A stretch of 64,000 bases of DNA from Ecdyonurus torrentis (taxonomy: Eukaryota > Arthropoda > Insecta > Ephemeroptera > Heptageniidae). The position numbers and the translations under genes were made by a program. The notes below the pieces were generated by a model. That model saw nothing but the letters and a program-made list of their open reading frames with translations, searched no databases and was not told the DNA's origin. Location of the stretch: positions 38,183,888 through 38,247,887 of the forward strand of contig OX439127.1 of NCBI GenBank assembly GCA_949318235.1, given 5' to 3'. Positions 1 through 28,014 of this stretch are shown here, piece by piece. Numbering within the stretch: position 1 is the stretch's first letter; the number at the start of each line of letters is the position of its first letter.

Positions 1-13
1 ACCTATGTTGCAA

Positions 14-118
14 ACTTGTCCCAGAAAAATTTGACTGCTTGGGGTAAAGTTTTCCCATATATAATATAACATTTGGGGAGATTACCGCTGGAGTCAGATT
101 TATTCAGGACTAACAAGT
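14..118. repeat. Decayed short inverted-repeat element (copy 1)
   Basis: Positions 40-115 match 52007-52075: both carry a gtttcccatatat-like stretch, then a gggagat stretch, then gtcagatttattcagga. The ends form a degraded inverted repeat (about 14-37 against 95-118, the right end reading cagatttattcagga). The better-preserved copy at 51979-52084 shows the full terminal inverted repeats, so this is an old member of the same MITE-like family, downstream of the arfaptin exon in its intron. Confidence 0.55.
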
Positions 119-165
119 GTATTTATTGTGGTCAATAAAAGAAAAAATAATAATAAATTACTAAC

Positions 166-671
166 CTGTATCCACAGTGCGGGAAGTTTTGCCTAGCTTT
201 TCAAACATTAGTTGCCTTGTGCATTTATATGTAGAAATACCCCAATTTTTAAATGTCTCAATTTTTGATGAAGATCTTAGCATTTGTGAATCTCCATTTT
301 GTGAGGGGCTTGGTGTACTGCCAGCTGGAGCATTCGGAGCTGTGAAAAGCAAATTAATTCTTATTTTTGAACTTAATATTTATTTTTACCACAACTTTAG
401 TTTATCTTGCATGCAATAAAGTCAAAGAAAGGGAGACAAGAAAAGCAAAAAAAAAAAAAAAAAAAAAAAACTTACATGAAAGTGGCAAGGACGTAGGGTG
501 CTGCACAGTACGTGGTGTGGATTTGGAACCCAATCCAAGGCCTGCTTGAACTGCAGCATGACCTTCATTCATCTCATTGAGGATTGTGTGCAATTCTTGG
601 TCTGCTTTATCTGCTCCAGCTGATGTATCACCTGCTACTGCCATCACAGATGTATTACTTGCCGACATCAT
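166..671 (-). CDS. Arfip: Arfaptin (ARF/Arl-interacting BAR protein), N-terminal exons, partial
   Basis: Two coding exons on the minus strand: 671-476 and 339-166, with the rest off the left edge. The first follows an acceptor (gtttacag) and opens with tandem Met codons at 671 and 668. Phases agree: exon 1 ends T|gtaag and exon 2 begins CT, making Ser66; exon 2 ends ...VDT plus G|gttag. The 123 visible residues are a low-complexity Ser/Thr/Ala/Pro N-terminus followed by KIETFKNWGISTYKCTRQLM and EKLGKTSRTVDT. This matches the start of the arfaptin homology region in vertebrate ARFIP1/2 (KKWGINTYKCTRQ...SRTVDLELE). Arfaptins are trans-Golgi BAR-domain proteins that bind ARF, Arl1 and Rac; the BAR domain itself lies outside the window. 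Whether an earlier coding exon exists cannot be decided. The exon 1 donor is followed directly by about 23 T's, and a (CA)n tract lies upstream of its acceptor. Confidence 0.85.
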
Positions 672-716
672 TGCACTGTAAACACAAATACACCAGCAAC
701 TTGAAATATGAGTGAG

Positions 717-719
717 TGA

Positions 720-783
<64 letters not shown>
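717..783. repeat. (TG)n microsatellite, (CA)n on the arfaptin sense strand
   Basis: Several gagt units run into about 28 TG dinucleotides. On the transcribed (minus) strand this is a CA tract about 45-110 nt upstream of the acceptor of the first arfaptin coding exon. It creates a false (HT)n reading frame on the minus strand. Confidence 0.97.
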
Positions 784-784
<1 letters not shown>

Positions 785-1020
785 GCGGGTGCTCCACTAT
801 GTCTGATGACGACTTAACCTTTAAAAATAAATAATGAGCCCAGTGATACGTTATAAGAAGAAAACAGAATAATAATAATAAAGTCCGATTGACACCAAAA
901 TATGCATAAATGTTTAATTCTTACTATATATATATATATATATATATGTCTATTTTGTGTGTATGTTTCTGTATGCTTCTTATGTTTATATAAATAATAT
1001 AAAGTATAAATTCATATGTA

Positions 1021-1075
1021 AAAAAAAAAAAAAAAAAACGGAAAAAAAAACGGAAAAAAAAACGGAAAAAAAAAC
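1021..1075. repeat. A-rich minisatellite, period 12
   Basis: A run of 18 A's continues into repeats of aaaaaaaaacgg (three full units and one ending in acg), a regular insertion of cgg into poly-A. Confidence 0.9.
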
Positions 1076-1760
1076 GAGCATTTATTAAATTGCTTAAGCT
1101 GAGAAAAATAAAAATAATTTATATTATGTATCATTTGTGATACGACAATAACCTCCTCTTTCTTTTATTTTCTATATAATTTGTAATACGATTCCTTCAT
1201 CACGAGCATATAGCTCTCTGAAGCGGACTAACATAAATGGACCTCATAATTTTTTGTACTGTGTTCTACATGAGTAAAAATAAATAAATAAATAAATAAT
1301 AAAATTAGGATTTTTTCCGTTTCAGTCCCATTTTTAGATGAATTAAGGAAGGTAAGCAATTGTTGTTACATTTCATTAAAATTAAATGGAAAGGATACTT
1401 AGAGGAAGCAAAGCCTTATCATGTCAAGAGGTTCAGGGTTAATCTTACTGGCACTGAGACAATGAGCTTGTTAGTAGCTTTCGGCACAATACTCCAAGAG
1501 AAATGGAGTATTTGAGTGTGTGTGCCTTTATCACAATAACTTGAAGCTATAATAAATGATCATTTAGTTTCTTTCTGAAAAGGCCAATGAAAGCGCACAA
1601 ACTCACATACTCTGTTTCTCATGTAGTATTGTGCTGAAAGCTACTTCTTTGTTCATTATACGTGTTAGAAAGATTGTTCCTTGAACATCTCTTCATATTG
1701 TATAAAAATAATATCATAAAAATATTAATAATTGAATTCTAACCCTGTAATTTTACTTTT

Positions 1761-1799
<39 letters not shown>

Positions 1800-1835
1800 A
1801 TAAAAGATTACCTATATATAGGCTATATAATAAAT

Positions 1836-2210
1836 GATCAATGATAAAGAAAAGGATAGAAAAACCAGCAAGGGCCTTACCACAGTAGAAGTTCTATGGA
1901 GAGGTCGAGGTCTTGCATGGCACAGTATAATGTTATAAAAGTTTCTTTATAACTTGAGAGCTTTCGTCATATGATAATGACATTATCAATCAAAAGAGAA
2001 AATTACTTGAGCACATCACATCACTTGAGCACATCTCTTTTGATTTTCTCTTTTGATTGATAATGTCATTATCATATGACAAAAGCTCTCAAGTTATAAA
2101 GAAACTTTTATAACATTATACTGTGCCATGCAAGACCTCGACCTCTCCATAGAACTTCTACTGTGGTAAGGCCCTTGCTGGTTTTTCTATCCTTTTCTTT
2201 ATCATTGATC
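1836..2210. mobile_element. Foldback element, 168-bp near-perfect inverted arms
   Basis: Arms 1836-2003 and 2043-2210 are reverse complements with one mismatch seen by eye (cgtcatatg against tgtcatatg). The 39-nt spacer holds an internal short repeat (acttgagcacatc twice). No coding capacity. The outer part (ccagcaagggccttac) recurs at 48211-48226 and, in the opposite orientation, at 3178 and 48356, so this is one copy of a dispersed family. Confidence 0.9.
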
Positions 2211-2251
2211 CTAACCGCGATGTTTTTTTCCTTAAATTGATATATAATAAA

Positions 2252-2348
2252 TCGATGTTGGGATGCAGAAATGCGACCGATGAGAAAAATCATGAGGTTT
2301 TTACTCATGATTTTTCTCATCGGTCGCATTTCTGCATCCCAACATCGA
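2252..2348. repeat. Perfect 45-bp-arm palindrome
   Basis: Arm 2252-2296 is the exact reverse complement of 2304-2348, with a 7-nt loop (gttttta). It begins tcgatgttgggatgcag and lies 41 bp after the foldback element at 1836-2210. It may be a separate tiny MITE or part of a larger composite. Confidence 0.93.
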
Positions 2349-2609
2349 AATGATACTATTAATGGCTGAACTATTGCTATTTTTCATTATAATAAATAAA
2401 TAAGTATAAATCTGTTAAGGAATAAAAACTAAATAATGTCTATATTTTACTGTAAATTGTATTGTGTTTCATTAAACTCTAAATGTGATAAAGTGATTGT
2501 GATGAATGTACTTAGCCTATTATTCAGTGAGAATTTGTAAAGTTAATATATTTTGATAAATGCTACTTGAAAACTGATAATTGTATGTACTGTGGATAAT
2601 CAAAATTAT

Positions 2610-2720
2610 GAAACACCCTGACAAGTGATTATTGTTAAAAAAAATAGTCAGAGGACTCAGGACCATGTAAGTGGGTATGTACCTTTTTTGGCCTCTTAAT
2701 AAAAATCAATTATCATTATT
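2610..2720 (+). repeat. Dispersed repeat family R3, copy 1
   Basis: Contains gtcagaggactcaggaccatg, agtgggta, gtaccttttttggcctct and taataaaaatcaattat. Matches 42010-42092 (same orientation) and 22077-22192 (opposite orientation). The similarity runs upstream through ctgacaagt. Family type not recognised; no coding capacity. Confidence 0.8.
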
Positions 2721-2788
2721 CATATTGTACGTTCCTTGCTGCTTTTCTATCCTTTTAATTTAATTTTATCTTATTTTTTATTTAATTA

Positions 2789-2927
2789 CAGTCAACTGGG
2801 GTGAAATTGAAACTTGAATTCAAGCTTTCACTTTTCCCTATCTCACTACACAAAGAGCGTTTTGAAAGCTGGCCTGTGATTGGATTTCAATTGCACCCCA
2901 CATTTTCAATTTCACCCTGGTTGACTG
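2789..2927. mobile_element. Tc1/mariner-like MITE, CAGTCAAC family, copy 1
   Basis: 139 bp with inverted ends CAGTCAACTGGGGTGAAA (left) and CAGTCAACCAGGGTGAAA (right, read inward), flanked by TA at 2787-2788 and 2928-2929. TA duplication and a CAGT start are usual for Tc1/mariner-type elements. Shares terminal sequence with 53910-54112 and the right end of 52349-52623. Confidence 0.82.
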
Positions 2928-3059
2928 TATTATTATATAAAAAAAAGACAAGGAGCAATTAACTGATGATAATAATAATAATAAATATGGATCCAATAGT
3001 TTGTAATAAATACCTAATATATACCCACCTATACCTAATCCAAACCAACCAACTTGCCT

Positions 3060-3255
3060 TCACTACACTCTAAGCAACTGAAGAAGAGGGCTGTTGCCCT
3101 TGAAACGTCTTAAAACTTGTAAATATTTGTGTAACCTGTGCCATCAAGATTTTCACCAAGCTATGGACCTCATCCTGGTAAGGCGCTTGTTGGTTTCTCC
3201 TATCCTATTCTTTGATTATCAATTCAAACCGAAATGGTTTTAACCTTTCCTAATA
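3060..3255 (+). repeat. 3' end of a dispersed repeat with a small hairpin motif
   Basis: Starts near gaagaagagggctgttgccc and ttgaaacgtct, a hairpin-like motif of a kind often seen in the 3' flanks of invertebrate retroelements. It then carries ctgtgccatcaagattttca, gtaaggcgcttgttggt and ctcctatcctattcttt. The same order of blocks occurs at 48318-48400 and, more diverged, at 2120-2205. Element class is inference. Confidence 0.6.
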
Positions 3256-3289
3256 ATTAAACATTATATATACACGTATATATATACTC

Positions 3290-3397
3290 TAGCCAAAAGT
3301 TTCCGAACGGGGCTGCTGCGGCCACTGCATTTTCTCATAAAGATAGCATAGTGAGATTGCATGTTTCTTATACAAATTATTCGGAAACTTTGGCCAA
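3290..3397. repeat. Short inverted-repeat element (degraded)
   Basis: agccaaaagtttccgaa (3291-3307) is inverted at 3380-3396 as ttcggaaactttggcc. The terminal motif resembles the CAGCTCTGGACAAAAGTTTC ends of the element at 3899-4132, so it may be a related, truncated MITE. Confidence 0.6.
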
Positions 3398-3898
3398 AGG
3401 TGTGCCTATACAACAACAACAACAAAATAATTACAGAAGTTTAGAATTTTTAACTACAAAGCTACATTATACTTAGTCCACATATTAATAGGAGAAGATA
3501 ACACAATAAGATTTTAAATTATGCCAAACATTACCATACCTATAACAATCAGAATCTAAAGGTGTTGGAACTGTCTCCCTATCTACAGTATTTCATGAAG
3601 TTTGAGTGCATTATTTTTATAACTATATGCCCAATTGTTAGATCTCTTTTATTGCTTGTGATTGAAACTACAATATAAATATTCTAATAAATAAATCTGG
3701 ACAATATTATTTGTCCTTAAATTTACTTTTATATAACTGAATACAGCATTAATATAAATAGTGGTATATGGTTTGCTAAATGTTATCATATGTAATATGT
3801 ATATTATATAAGGTGCAATAAAATTATACTGTACTGCTTCAATAAAACTATGTATGTAGTTTAATTGTTAACATTTTTATGTAAACCTATCCTATGTA

Positions 3899-4132
3899 CA
3901 GCTCTGGACAAAAGTTTCTGAACGGGGCATATAGTCAACCTATGTTTTTCTCAGTTACCTGCAGGCCTCAGTGGCGCAAGAGAAGATCTTTATATTATGT
4001 TGATTGAGCACCCACCGATAACACTTCATTGTCTTGGTGGGACTTATCTATGTATTTATTTTTTATTAATAAAATAATATGGCTTTTGCAAGTTGCCTAT
4101 GCATTCCGTTTTGAAACTATTGTCCAGAGCTG
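3899..4132. mobile_element. Tc1/mariner-like MITE with CAGCTCTGGACA ends
   Basis: 234 bp. Left end CAGCTCTGGACAAAAGTTTC, right end (inverted) CAGCTCTGGACAATAGTTTC, with matching TA at 3897-3898 and 4133-4134. The interior has no reading frame of note. Confidence 0.85.
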
Positions 4133-5984
4133 TACTTAGGGCAATACCATGCATCAACATGGAGACTATAATTGTTGCAAAATATTCTCCATAGAAAAAC
4201 ACAATATGGTATTACCATAAGGCAATACAGTAAAAAATTATATCACAAATAAGATGAGTTTTCATTTATGTACTACGGTACTAATTGTTAGGATTTAATT
4301 TTATAATCAAAATTATGTACTGTATACTGAATCCGTTCCAACATACATACGGTATCTAATATCTTACATACTATTAAAATATATTATACTGTTGCATGTA
4401 ATTGTACTTGGTCATTTTTAATTATGATAAGTGACAGTATTGCTATAGTACATACCGGTACTTGTAATAAGACAATAATATGGAGAGTACTGAAACAAGT
4501 AAACAGATACTGATGATGATTATTGTTGTATTTTCGGGTCTAATTGCTGCTGCCATAAATATGTAGATGCACACAATATAAAAATAAATTAAATTGGAGG
4601 AAATTCCCAGCAGTGTGATACTAATAGATATGTAGTCAGATAAGTCATGGCCATAAATTCCTGGCAATATGGCAAGTTTTTGGTGTATGTACTCACTAAA
4701 TTTTGGAAGAAAAAAATGTGTACACAGAGTGACAAAGCATATACATACAAAGCATAGAGTGACATCCATAATGCTACTTGTAAGAGCATACATAAAGAGT
4801 TTTAGATGAACGATAATATAATGCATACATACAGATGTAATAGGTACTGTACATATATAGGATACATATGTATTGTATTTATGTATAACACTCATGTATG
4901 CACACAGTTACATAAATTGTATTAATATGTGTGTGTATGCAGTGCATACAAATCTCTAATAAAAGAAAAAAAGCTGTATAGATTATAGATGCACATAAAA
5001 TGAAGCTATACCATAAACCTATTTCGCCAATATGGTTTATTAAATTTAATGTATTATGCATACTGAGAAAAATGTACTCATAGAAAGTATGAATGCATGT
5101 CAATTTGCTTTACATACATTATTACCACAACACGTAGGTGAAAACATGCGTTTTGTGTTTTGTATGCAAACTGGGGGGGTGTGTCATTTGTACATATGTA
5201 TAAAAAAATTTCTGGATTTGTTTGTTAAAATAATATGTTAACTGCACGCATCGCGCATCGTTCAAATAAATATAATATTATAGATACTATTAATCCAACT
5301 AAACAGCGTGTCTGCTTCGGTTTACAATAATTACGTCTACAACCCGAGTCTATTAAAATTATAATTTACATGCATGAATCATACCATACCTCACTGGGGT
5401 GACAAGCGTGCTATGTACGTTGAATTAATACTAGAAATCTCCTCAATAACTGATATCACTATATTGAATATATGAAGAATTAATTATAAGAACTGATCAC
5501 AATATATGATGTAATTTTCGTCTGATAAATACAAAAGTTGACCGACACGAAAGCGATGTATGTACTCGCACCCGCAACCTCGCACTCGCACAGCACACAG
5601 CAGACAGAAATGACAGTAGGAATGCGGAATACATTTCTTTACCGAATATGGAACTGTATGGAACCGAACATGAACTGAAATTGAATTATCCTACAGCTTA
5701 TGCAACTTTTTTAGCATAAGTGTAATGCAGGTTGCATATTCTATAAAGTGTTGGGCGGAAAGTCCTAAAGTGTGGCTTTACATTAAATGTAAATTTTACA
5801 GCTTACACACATAATAAATACGCAAATTCTTCAAGAACTAGCTACACTAGTTTACAAACATATATATTCAATATTAAAGTTACATCTTTTCACCTATTTT
5901 AAATTAAATATGTGACAGTCGTGTATGCTATATAATACACCGATGTGTTCGCTGCTGTACGCGTATTATTTTTTCATGAATGTG

Positions 5985-6015
<31 letters not shown>

Positions 6016-6151
6016 TATACTATCTGAATCATATGGATTGGCCACCTTAATTAAAATAATTATAAAAGCCGTGGTAAAGTAAAAATAAAAGATAAATGCT
6101 TTTAAAGAATACAAGAAAAGACAAATTAATTACGCGCATTTGAGGATAAAG

Positions 6152-6184
<33 letters not shown>

Positions 6185-6933
6185 CGCACATGCACTAGCA
6201 CATTATATCATATATTATATACGTAAACTGATTGTTATTTTTTATTTGAATTACGTATTTATAACAATGATAACCAATTAATTAATTAAAAAAAAGTATT
6301 TGTAAAAGTTTATTTATGCATATATATGATATATATGAATATATAACTATTATTTATAACTATAACTATATAGTTATAGATACATATATAGTTATAGATA
6401 CGCTTAATTAGATACATGTTCCATTTTAAAAATACTTTACTTTATATTCCATTAGACCAGGATTATTATTTTACCCGATTTTTTAAAATTTATAAATAAT
6501 AACAATAATAATAAAAAGCTAAAATGTTAATATACATATATATACTTATATAATTATACTTTATATAACAGTAACATTATAATGAACGGAAAATAAAATT
6601 TGTAGCATACACAAATCTATATTATTGTCATTATTGTATCCTCTCTATACATGCAAAGATTTGTTATTTGGCTATTTTATTTATTTATTGTCAAACAAAT
6701 ACAGGCTTGTGTTCGATGCATTTTATGGTACACTCACTGATCTCAGTATACAGTGTAATATACACACACCACAAAAAAAAATTAATAAAGTATATTTATA
6801 AATAGCTTCGTTATTGAGTTACACTACAAAATGATGTAGCTCTTTTGTAAAAGTAATTGTTAACATTTTCTTTTTAACATTTGGGAACAAGTATAAGGAT
6901 AGAGAAAAAAAAAGTATGATTTCTTAACATTTT

Positions 6934-6938
<5 letters not shown>

Positions 6939-6989
<51 letters not shown>
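6939..6989. repeat. (TA)n microsatellite
   Basis: About 25 uninterrupted TA units. Confidence 0.97.
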
Positions 6990-6993
<4 letters not shown>

Positions 6994-7527
6994 ATATAAT
7001 ATACAATTAAGATTGGATTGGAACATATATATTAATCTGTCATCACTGTATTAATATCACTGTTTGTATAAGAGAAACCCTGCAGGGATATTGCTCCCGT
7101 GGGGTCGGGGGTAGCTCGCCGCAGGTGAATTTTTGGGACACCTCCCTTTTTGAAATAAACGCAAAAATAATATACTGGAGAAAAATAATTTTAAAATTAT
7201 CTCAGTTTAGTGTTTCATTTTTTTTTCTTTTTTTTTTTCTTACTGTCTTAACGACGTTGGAAAATATAGGGAAAATGTTAACTGAAACGTATATGCTTAA
7301 AAATATATATATATATGTATATAAGTATATCAAGTTGAAAGTTGCAAAACAGAGTCCATGCAATTATTGTTATTTTGCTCATTTTTCTCATGAGATCAGT
7401 TTAAGTGAGTGAGGGGGGAGGGAATGCGGTGCAAGAAGTAAAGTAATAAAAAATAAAAAGAATTATATATATTATATACATTATGTAAAATATAGGGGCA
7501 AAAATTGCACCAAAGGCGTATTATTGT

Positions 7528-7690
<163 letters not shown>

Positions 7691-9323
7691 ATTATATACT
7701 ATCACATATTATAGTGTTGTTGTCTTTTCGAAATGTTCTCATTTTTTTAACCCACGTGGACCCCCCCCCCCTCCCCTCTCTAAATCCGCCCTTGCCGTCT
7801 GGCACCCTAGCGCTTATTCACATATATATTACACACTTGATTTTCATAATATATTTCACTGTTTAAAAACTTGAGCAAAAAGTTGAAAAGTTATTCTTAT
7901 GAGAAAAACACGCGTTGGAATAAATTCAAATATTGGTAAAATGTATTATCGCAACGTGTAATGATGAAAAAAAAATGCATATGTGCACTGAAATGACAAG
8001 AAAAGTGCATTTTTTAAAACTGCCTTTATGTGCATTTGACACATGCAAAATAGCATGCAAATTTATTGATTTAATTTTACTTAGTATATTTTTAATTATT
8101 TTTGTTTTTCCTCTCAATTCTCGCTGCACGACGCGCGTTAATGACAGAGTATATTATAATAATAAAAATAAATTAAAAGCGGCAGAACCGATCGCTCCCA
8201 TTGAAAAATACTGAACTACACACATTTAATTCAATCTATTTTATGTTCATTATTGATATTACATTACACCTGCTTGCACCCTTCAAAACCTTCAATAATT
8301 CAATTCGTTTTAGTGTATACAAATTTAAAAAGATGGCAGTATAGTGCTGTTACTTCCGAGAACCCTTTACAAGAAAATGATAAATCCCACAATTGCAGCA
8401 GTCAGCAGTCCACAATTTATACACTGCACCCAAATGCTTAATCAATTTATATAGCGATTAGTAAAAAAGCACTTTCACTAATCAGAAGCACGGGTTGACT
8501 ATAGCTTATATAATACGGTCCTACTCTGATGATACACCAAACTTTTGCTCGCCTCAGCTAATTAAGGTCTAATATGGGCCTTGAGCCTATATCTGCGTTA
8601 TAAATCTTGTGTTCCTTTTATACAGCCCGCCATGATATGTGACACATTATCATCGGATTTAATTAAGTTGAATGTACGCAGGATTGTGATAATTAATTTT
8701 ACCATTCAAATATGCAGCGCATGCTTTTCTCATAAGCATAACCAGGAGTGGACTCTGGAAAAGCATTGCAATTTTGGTGCGATCCGAGATCTTGAATGAT
8801 AAAATATATATCACAATCGTGGAACTGTAGTGTGTAGTGTGCATGTATTATGTATTGTATACTATACGTACGCTATACTTCAAACTAGACAACGTCGCAA
8901 TTTGAAATTTACTCGGTTGTCTACACCCGGAAATAAAGCCAGATTGTGGTCATATCTAGGAATTAAGTTATATCTTGCAATTTCTGTAGTTTTTATAATA
9001 TTCAAAAATTGCGAGTCCGTGTCCGTGTATTTGGATTGGCGAGTGGCGAGGTGCCGACCCAGCTGATAATGTTTTCACCCGCTTTCACGGTAACCTTGGC
9101 AACCAGTTTTCATGTAAAAAATTGTTATGGCAAGTAGCAATCGAGTCTCATAGCACTGAACATCAAGCGCATTTCAGAGCAGAGTAGCCTGTCACCTCGA
9201 GAGGAAGTCACTGTAGTTTAGTCAGCGTTAAGACGCGTGTGGATCACCTTTTTTCTTGAACTGTCATCACCGCGCATATCGCCGGTGACCAATACTCCAA
9301 GCACCACGGAAACCTTTGAGAAT

Positions 9324-24875
<15,552 letters not shown>

Positions 24876-25000
24876 GTAATGAGAGCATATAGCAAGAAAA
24901 CAACTTAATACTTGCTTTTCTTATTTACTTTGACAAAAAAATCAAGATGTAATTTGTTGCTATTAAACTCAACATTTGTTTTTTATTGCGTTTGCCTCCC

Positions 25001-25003
<3 letters not shown>

Positions 25004-25059
<56 letters not shown>

Positions 25060-25060
25060 C

Positions 25061-25151
<91 letters not shown>
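25004..25151. repeat. Compound microsatellite (TG)n-(TA)n
   Basis: About 26 TG units, a gcgtgcg junction, then about 45 TA units, 129 bp after the Naam stop codon and so probably inside its 3' UTR. Confidence 0.97.
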
Positions 25152-25155
<4 letters not shown>

Positions 25156-27520
25156 CATATATATAATATACACACACATATTATATGAAACTACATTTTC
25201 CCCCAATTTATAAAATTCACGTTTAATACTAATATATAATTTACTAATACTTTTATTTGCTTGAATCGTACGTACCTAAATGTCAACTTAAAATAATAAC
25301 TTTGTTCTGACGTGTTTATTTATATTTGTATGAAAATTACAATTTGACATGTCTTATCATTTGTAACATTTAATTTTGGGGTGGATAATTATGTAATTTA
25401 GTAGACTACATGCATCATTACTGTAAACATTGCACTTTCAGTTCAAATATTTCTTTTGATTTGTCATTTTTCTAAATTTATGTATCATTTGAGTTTATCT
25501 TTCAATAAGAATTAGATTAAATATATATAGTATAGATTTTGATTTCATTTTTGTTTGTATCCTTAGATGATTGCTGTATCTCACCCAAGTAATTTAGTTG
25601 AATTTGTAAACCCTTTACAATCGCATACTATTATCGATGCCTAATTTGGCTGTGAATTTTATTATATTATATAGTTTAGAATTGAGCTTAAAATGTTGTC
25701 ACTTTGTTCTCATTGCCTTAAATAATTAAGCGATAATAAATATCAGGTTCGTAATAAATTTTTATACTGATTGGCATCAGTCAAAAATTAAATTTCAATT
25801 ACCGTTGTTTCATATTTTCCTTGCTAACCTGTTACATGAATATTTATTTATTCATCTTTTTTTATTCTTCATCACTACGGCCTAATTGTAAAATATGTAA
25901 TACGTCACGTTGACATACTAGCTGTTACTAGGGCTTGATGCTGCTTAAATGCAATAGAAACTATAAAATAGTTTTTTTTAATCTATATGATATATAATTA
26001 TATATAAATGTTAAGTGACTTGAAAAATGACAGATCGCAATAATCTGGTTACTTCATTAGATAGTTTCTTTACACTGCACTGCAAGATTTTAATATTATT
26101 ATTATTATTATTTTGCATTATACCATAATAGTATACTAGTATATTTAGCATTTAATATATTTATAAATACACATTAATTTTCAAAATCTAATGGCAAGTG
26201 TAAGCCATCAAGAGCTAATTAAAAAGATTAAATAAGTAAAAAAAAAAAAAAAAAATGCAGCCACGATAATTAAATTTGATTTTTTTTTTTAATTTTTGTT
26301 TGCTGCAACATAACATAATAATATATTAATTGCAAATTAATCTTATATAAATACAGGTAAGAGTCTTTACCATATACGCAGTCAACACGAGCTTATAAGC
26401 TTTTACCGATACCATTTTTGTAAATAAAATGAGCCTTAACCCACGTCGATATACTTAATTTTTTTAAAGCAGTATAATTGCTTTATTCGTAACATTTCAC
26501 ATAAAGATAAACTTGTTAGTGTACTTAAAAACTAAAAGGAAAAAAATGTAAATTAGATTTTAATATTAGGTTTAATATGCTACGGTGGATAATACTAGAT
26601 GTCCAAAGTCAGTTATTTGCATTTCAAGAGCAACAAGATTTTCTCCAGTAAAATTACTTTAAAAATTAAAAATATAAGTTATCTACTATATAGAAAACGT
26701 TACAACTACAACTTGTTGATAAACTAAATAAATGCACTTCTGATATAGTACACGATCTGTAGTGACATTCAAAACTAAAAATACCTAATCGTGTGCTTCA
26801 AACTTTGAATATTTCCATTGTCTTTCTTTTTTCATGTTTCATGGCATTGCAGATCTTTAGTAATTAAATACTATAGAAGAAATATGAAGTTAGCTTACAC
26901 AGGTTATTATTATTGTATTTTTTATTTATATATATATATTTTTAAATATTTTATTTGTGTTAAATTTTACGCTATTATAGCTTGCTTATTGCTTAAATAT
27001 AAATAATCATACATTTATAGTAAGGAGTTTTTTGTTGTATGAAGTTGGTTAAATTCATGATTCTACAAGTTTATCGATGGAAAAAATACATGTTAGAAAC
27101 ATTTACTATTTCTCTGTTTTATTAATTCTAAGATATTGATGATATATGTTGAAATTAGGTTTAGCTGTATTTATGAGAAATTTCATGATTCTACTAAACA
27201 AATAAATATAATCTTTTAACGTGTGCCTCACGTGAAATACATAATACAATATAATAAAAATTAATATTTTTTAAAAAATATTTACTTACGTTACAATAGA
27301 GATGTGAATAAGAATTGCAATCACAGTATTCTTTAGAGTTTTCTCACAAAAATATAAAAAAAAGCCTTATTAGATAAAAAAAGGTATAATTTACAAAAAA
27401 AAAAAAAAAAAACTTAAAAGAGTTCTAGAAATTAGATTTACAGTTGTTAAATTAAGAGTTGATGGCCTATAGCATAATATAAAAATAAAAATGGACGTAT
27501 ACGTACACTTATAGAATTAA

Positions 27521-27620
27521 AATATGTCCGCAGTCTCCGGACACACGATTTGACAATGTGTGTATATTATTAGTTCGAGTAAAAGTATTGCGAGCTGAAG
27601 TGAGTGCGGACATTTTTTGA
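27521..27620. repeat. Small inverted-repeat element
   Basis: aaaatatgtccgca near the left end is mirrored by tgcggacatttttt at the right end, about 100 bp overall. MITE-like; no clear target duplication. Confidence 0.55.
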
Positions 27621-28014
27621 TGTAAATGTACATTATAAATTTATAGCACTCACAGTCAGTACAATTTGCACTTGATCAAACTGCAATGAAATATATAGAC
27701 TTATAATTACAGGGTAAAGAGTAATCATTGATCATTATATTATTATTTATGTTCAATGTTTGCTTTATTTATATATGTACCTTTGTCTTTAGCGTTAAGT
27801 GTATGAAGAAAATGCTAGATTATTTATAAAAATTACCTTGTAATTGGCTTATTATTTTTGTCGTTATGCACAGTAGTTGGTTGTAAACCTTTAAAATTGG
27901 ATTTTTCATTTTATTGTTATGGTCCTTAAATTATATAGTACGAGTATTAAAAAGCCCCTGGCCTCAATAACAAATTTCCTCACGAGGATAAATCATGAGA
28001 TAAACATCTTTTGT

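Noticed and set aside
402..797. 131-codon minus-strand frame starting upstream of the arfaptin exon
   Set aside because: Only 671-476 is exon; the ends are a (CA)n tract and a poly-T intron start, and both splice signals are clear.
8830..9066. 78-codon frame upstream of Naam
   Set aside because: No homology recognised, no splice signal linking it to the Naam EF-hand start, and Naam is complete without it.
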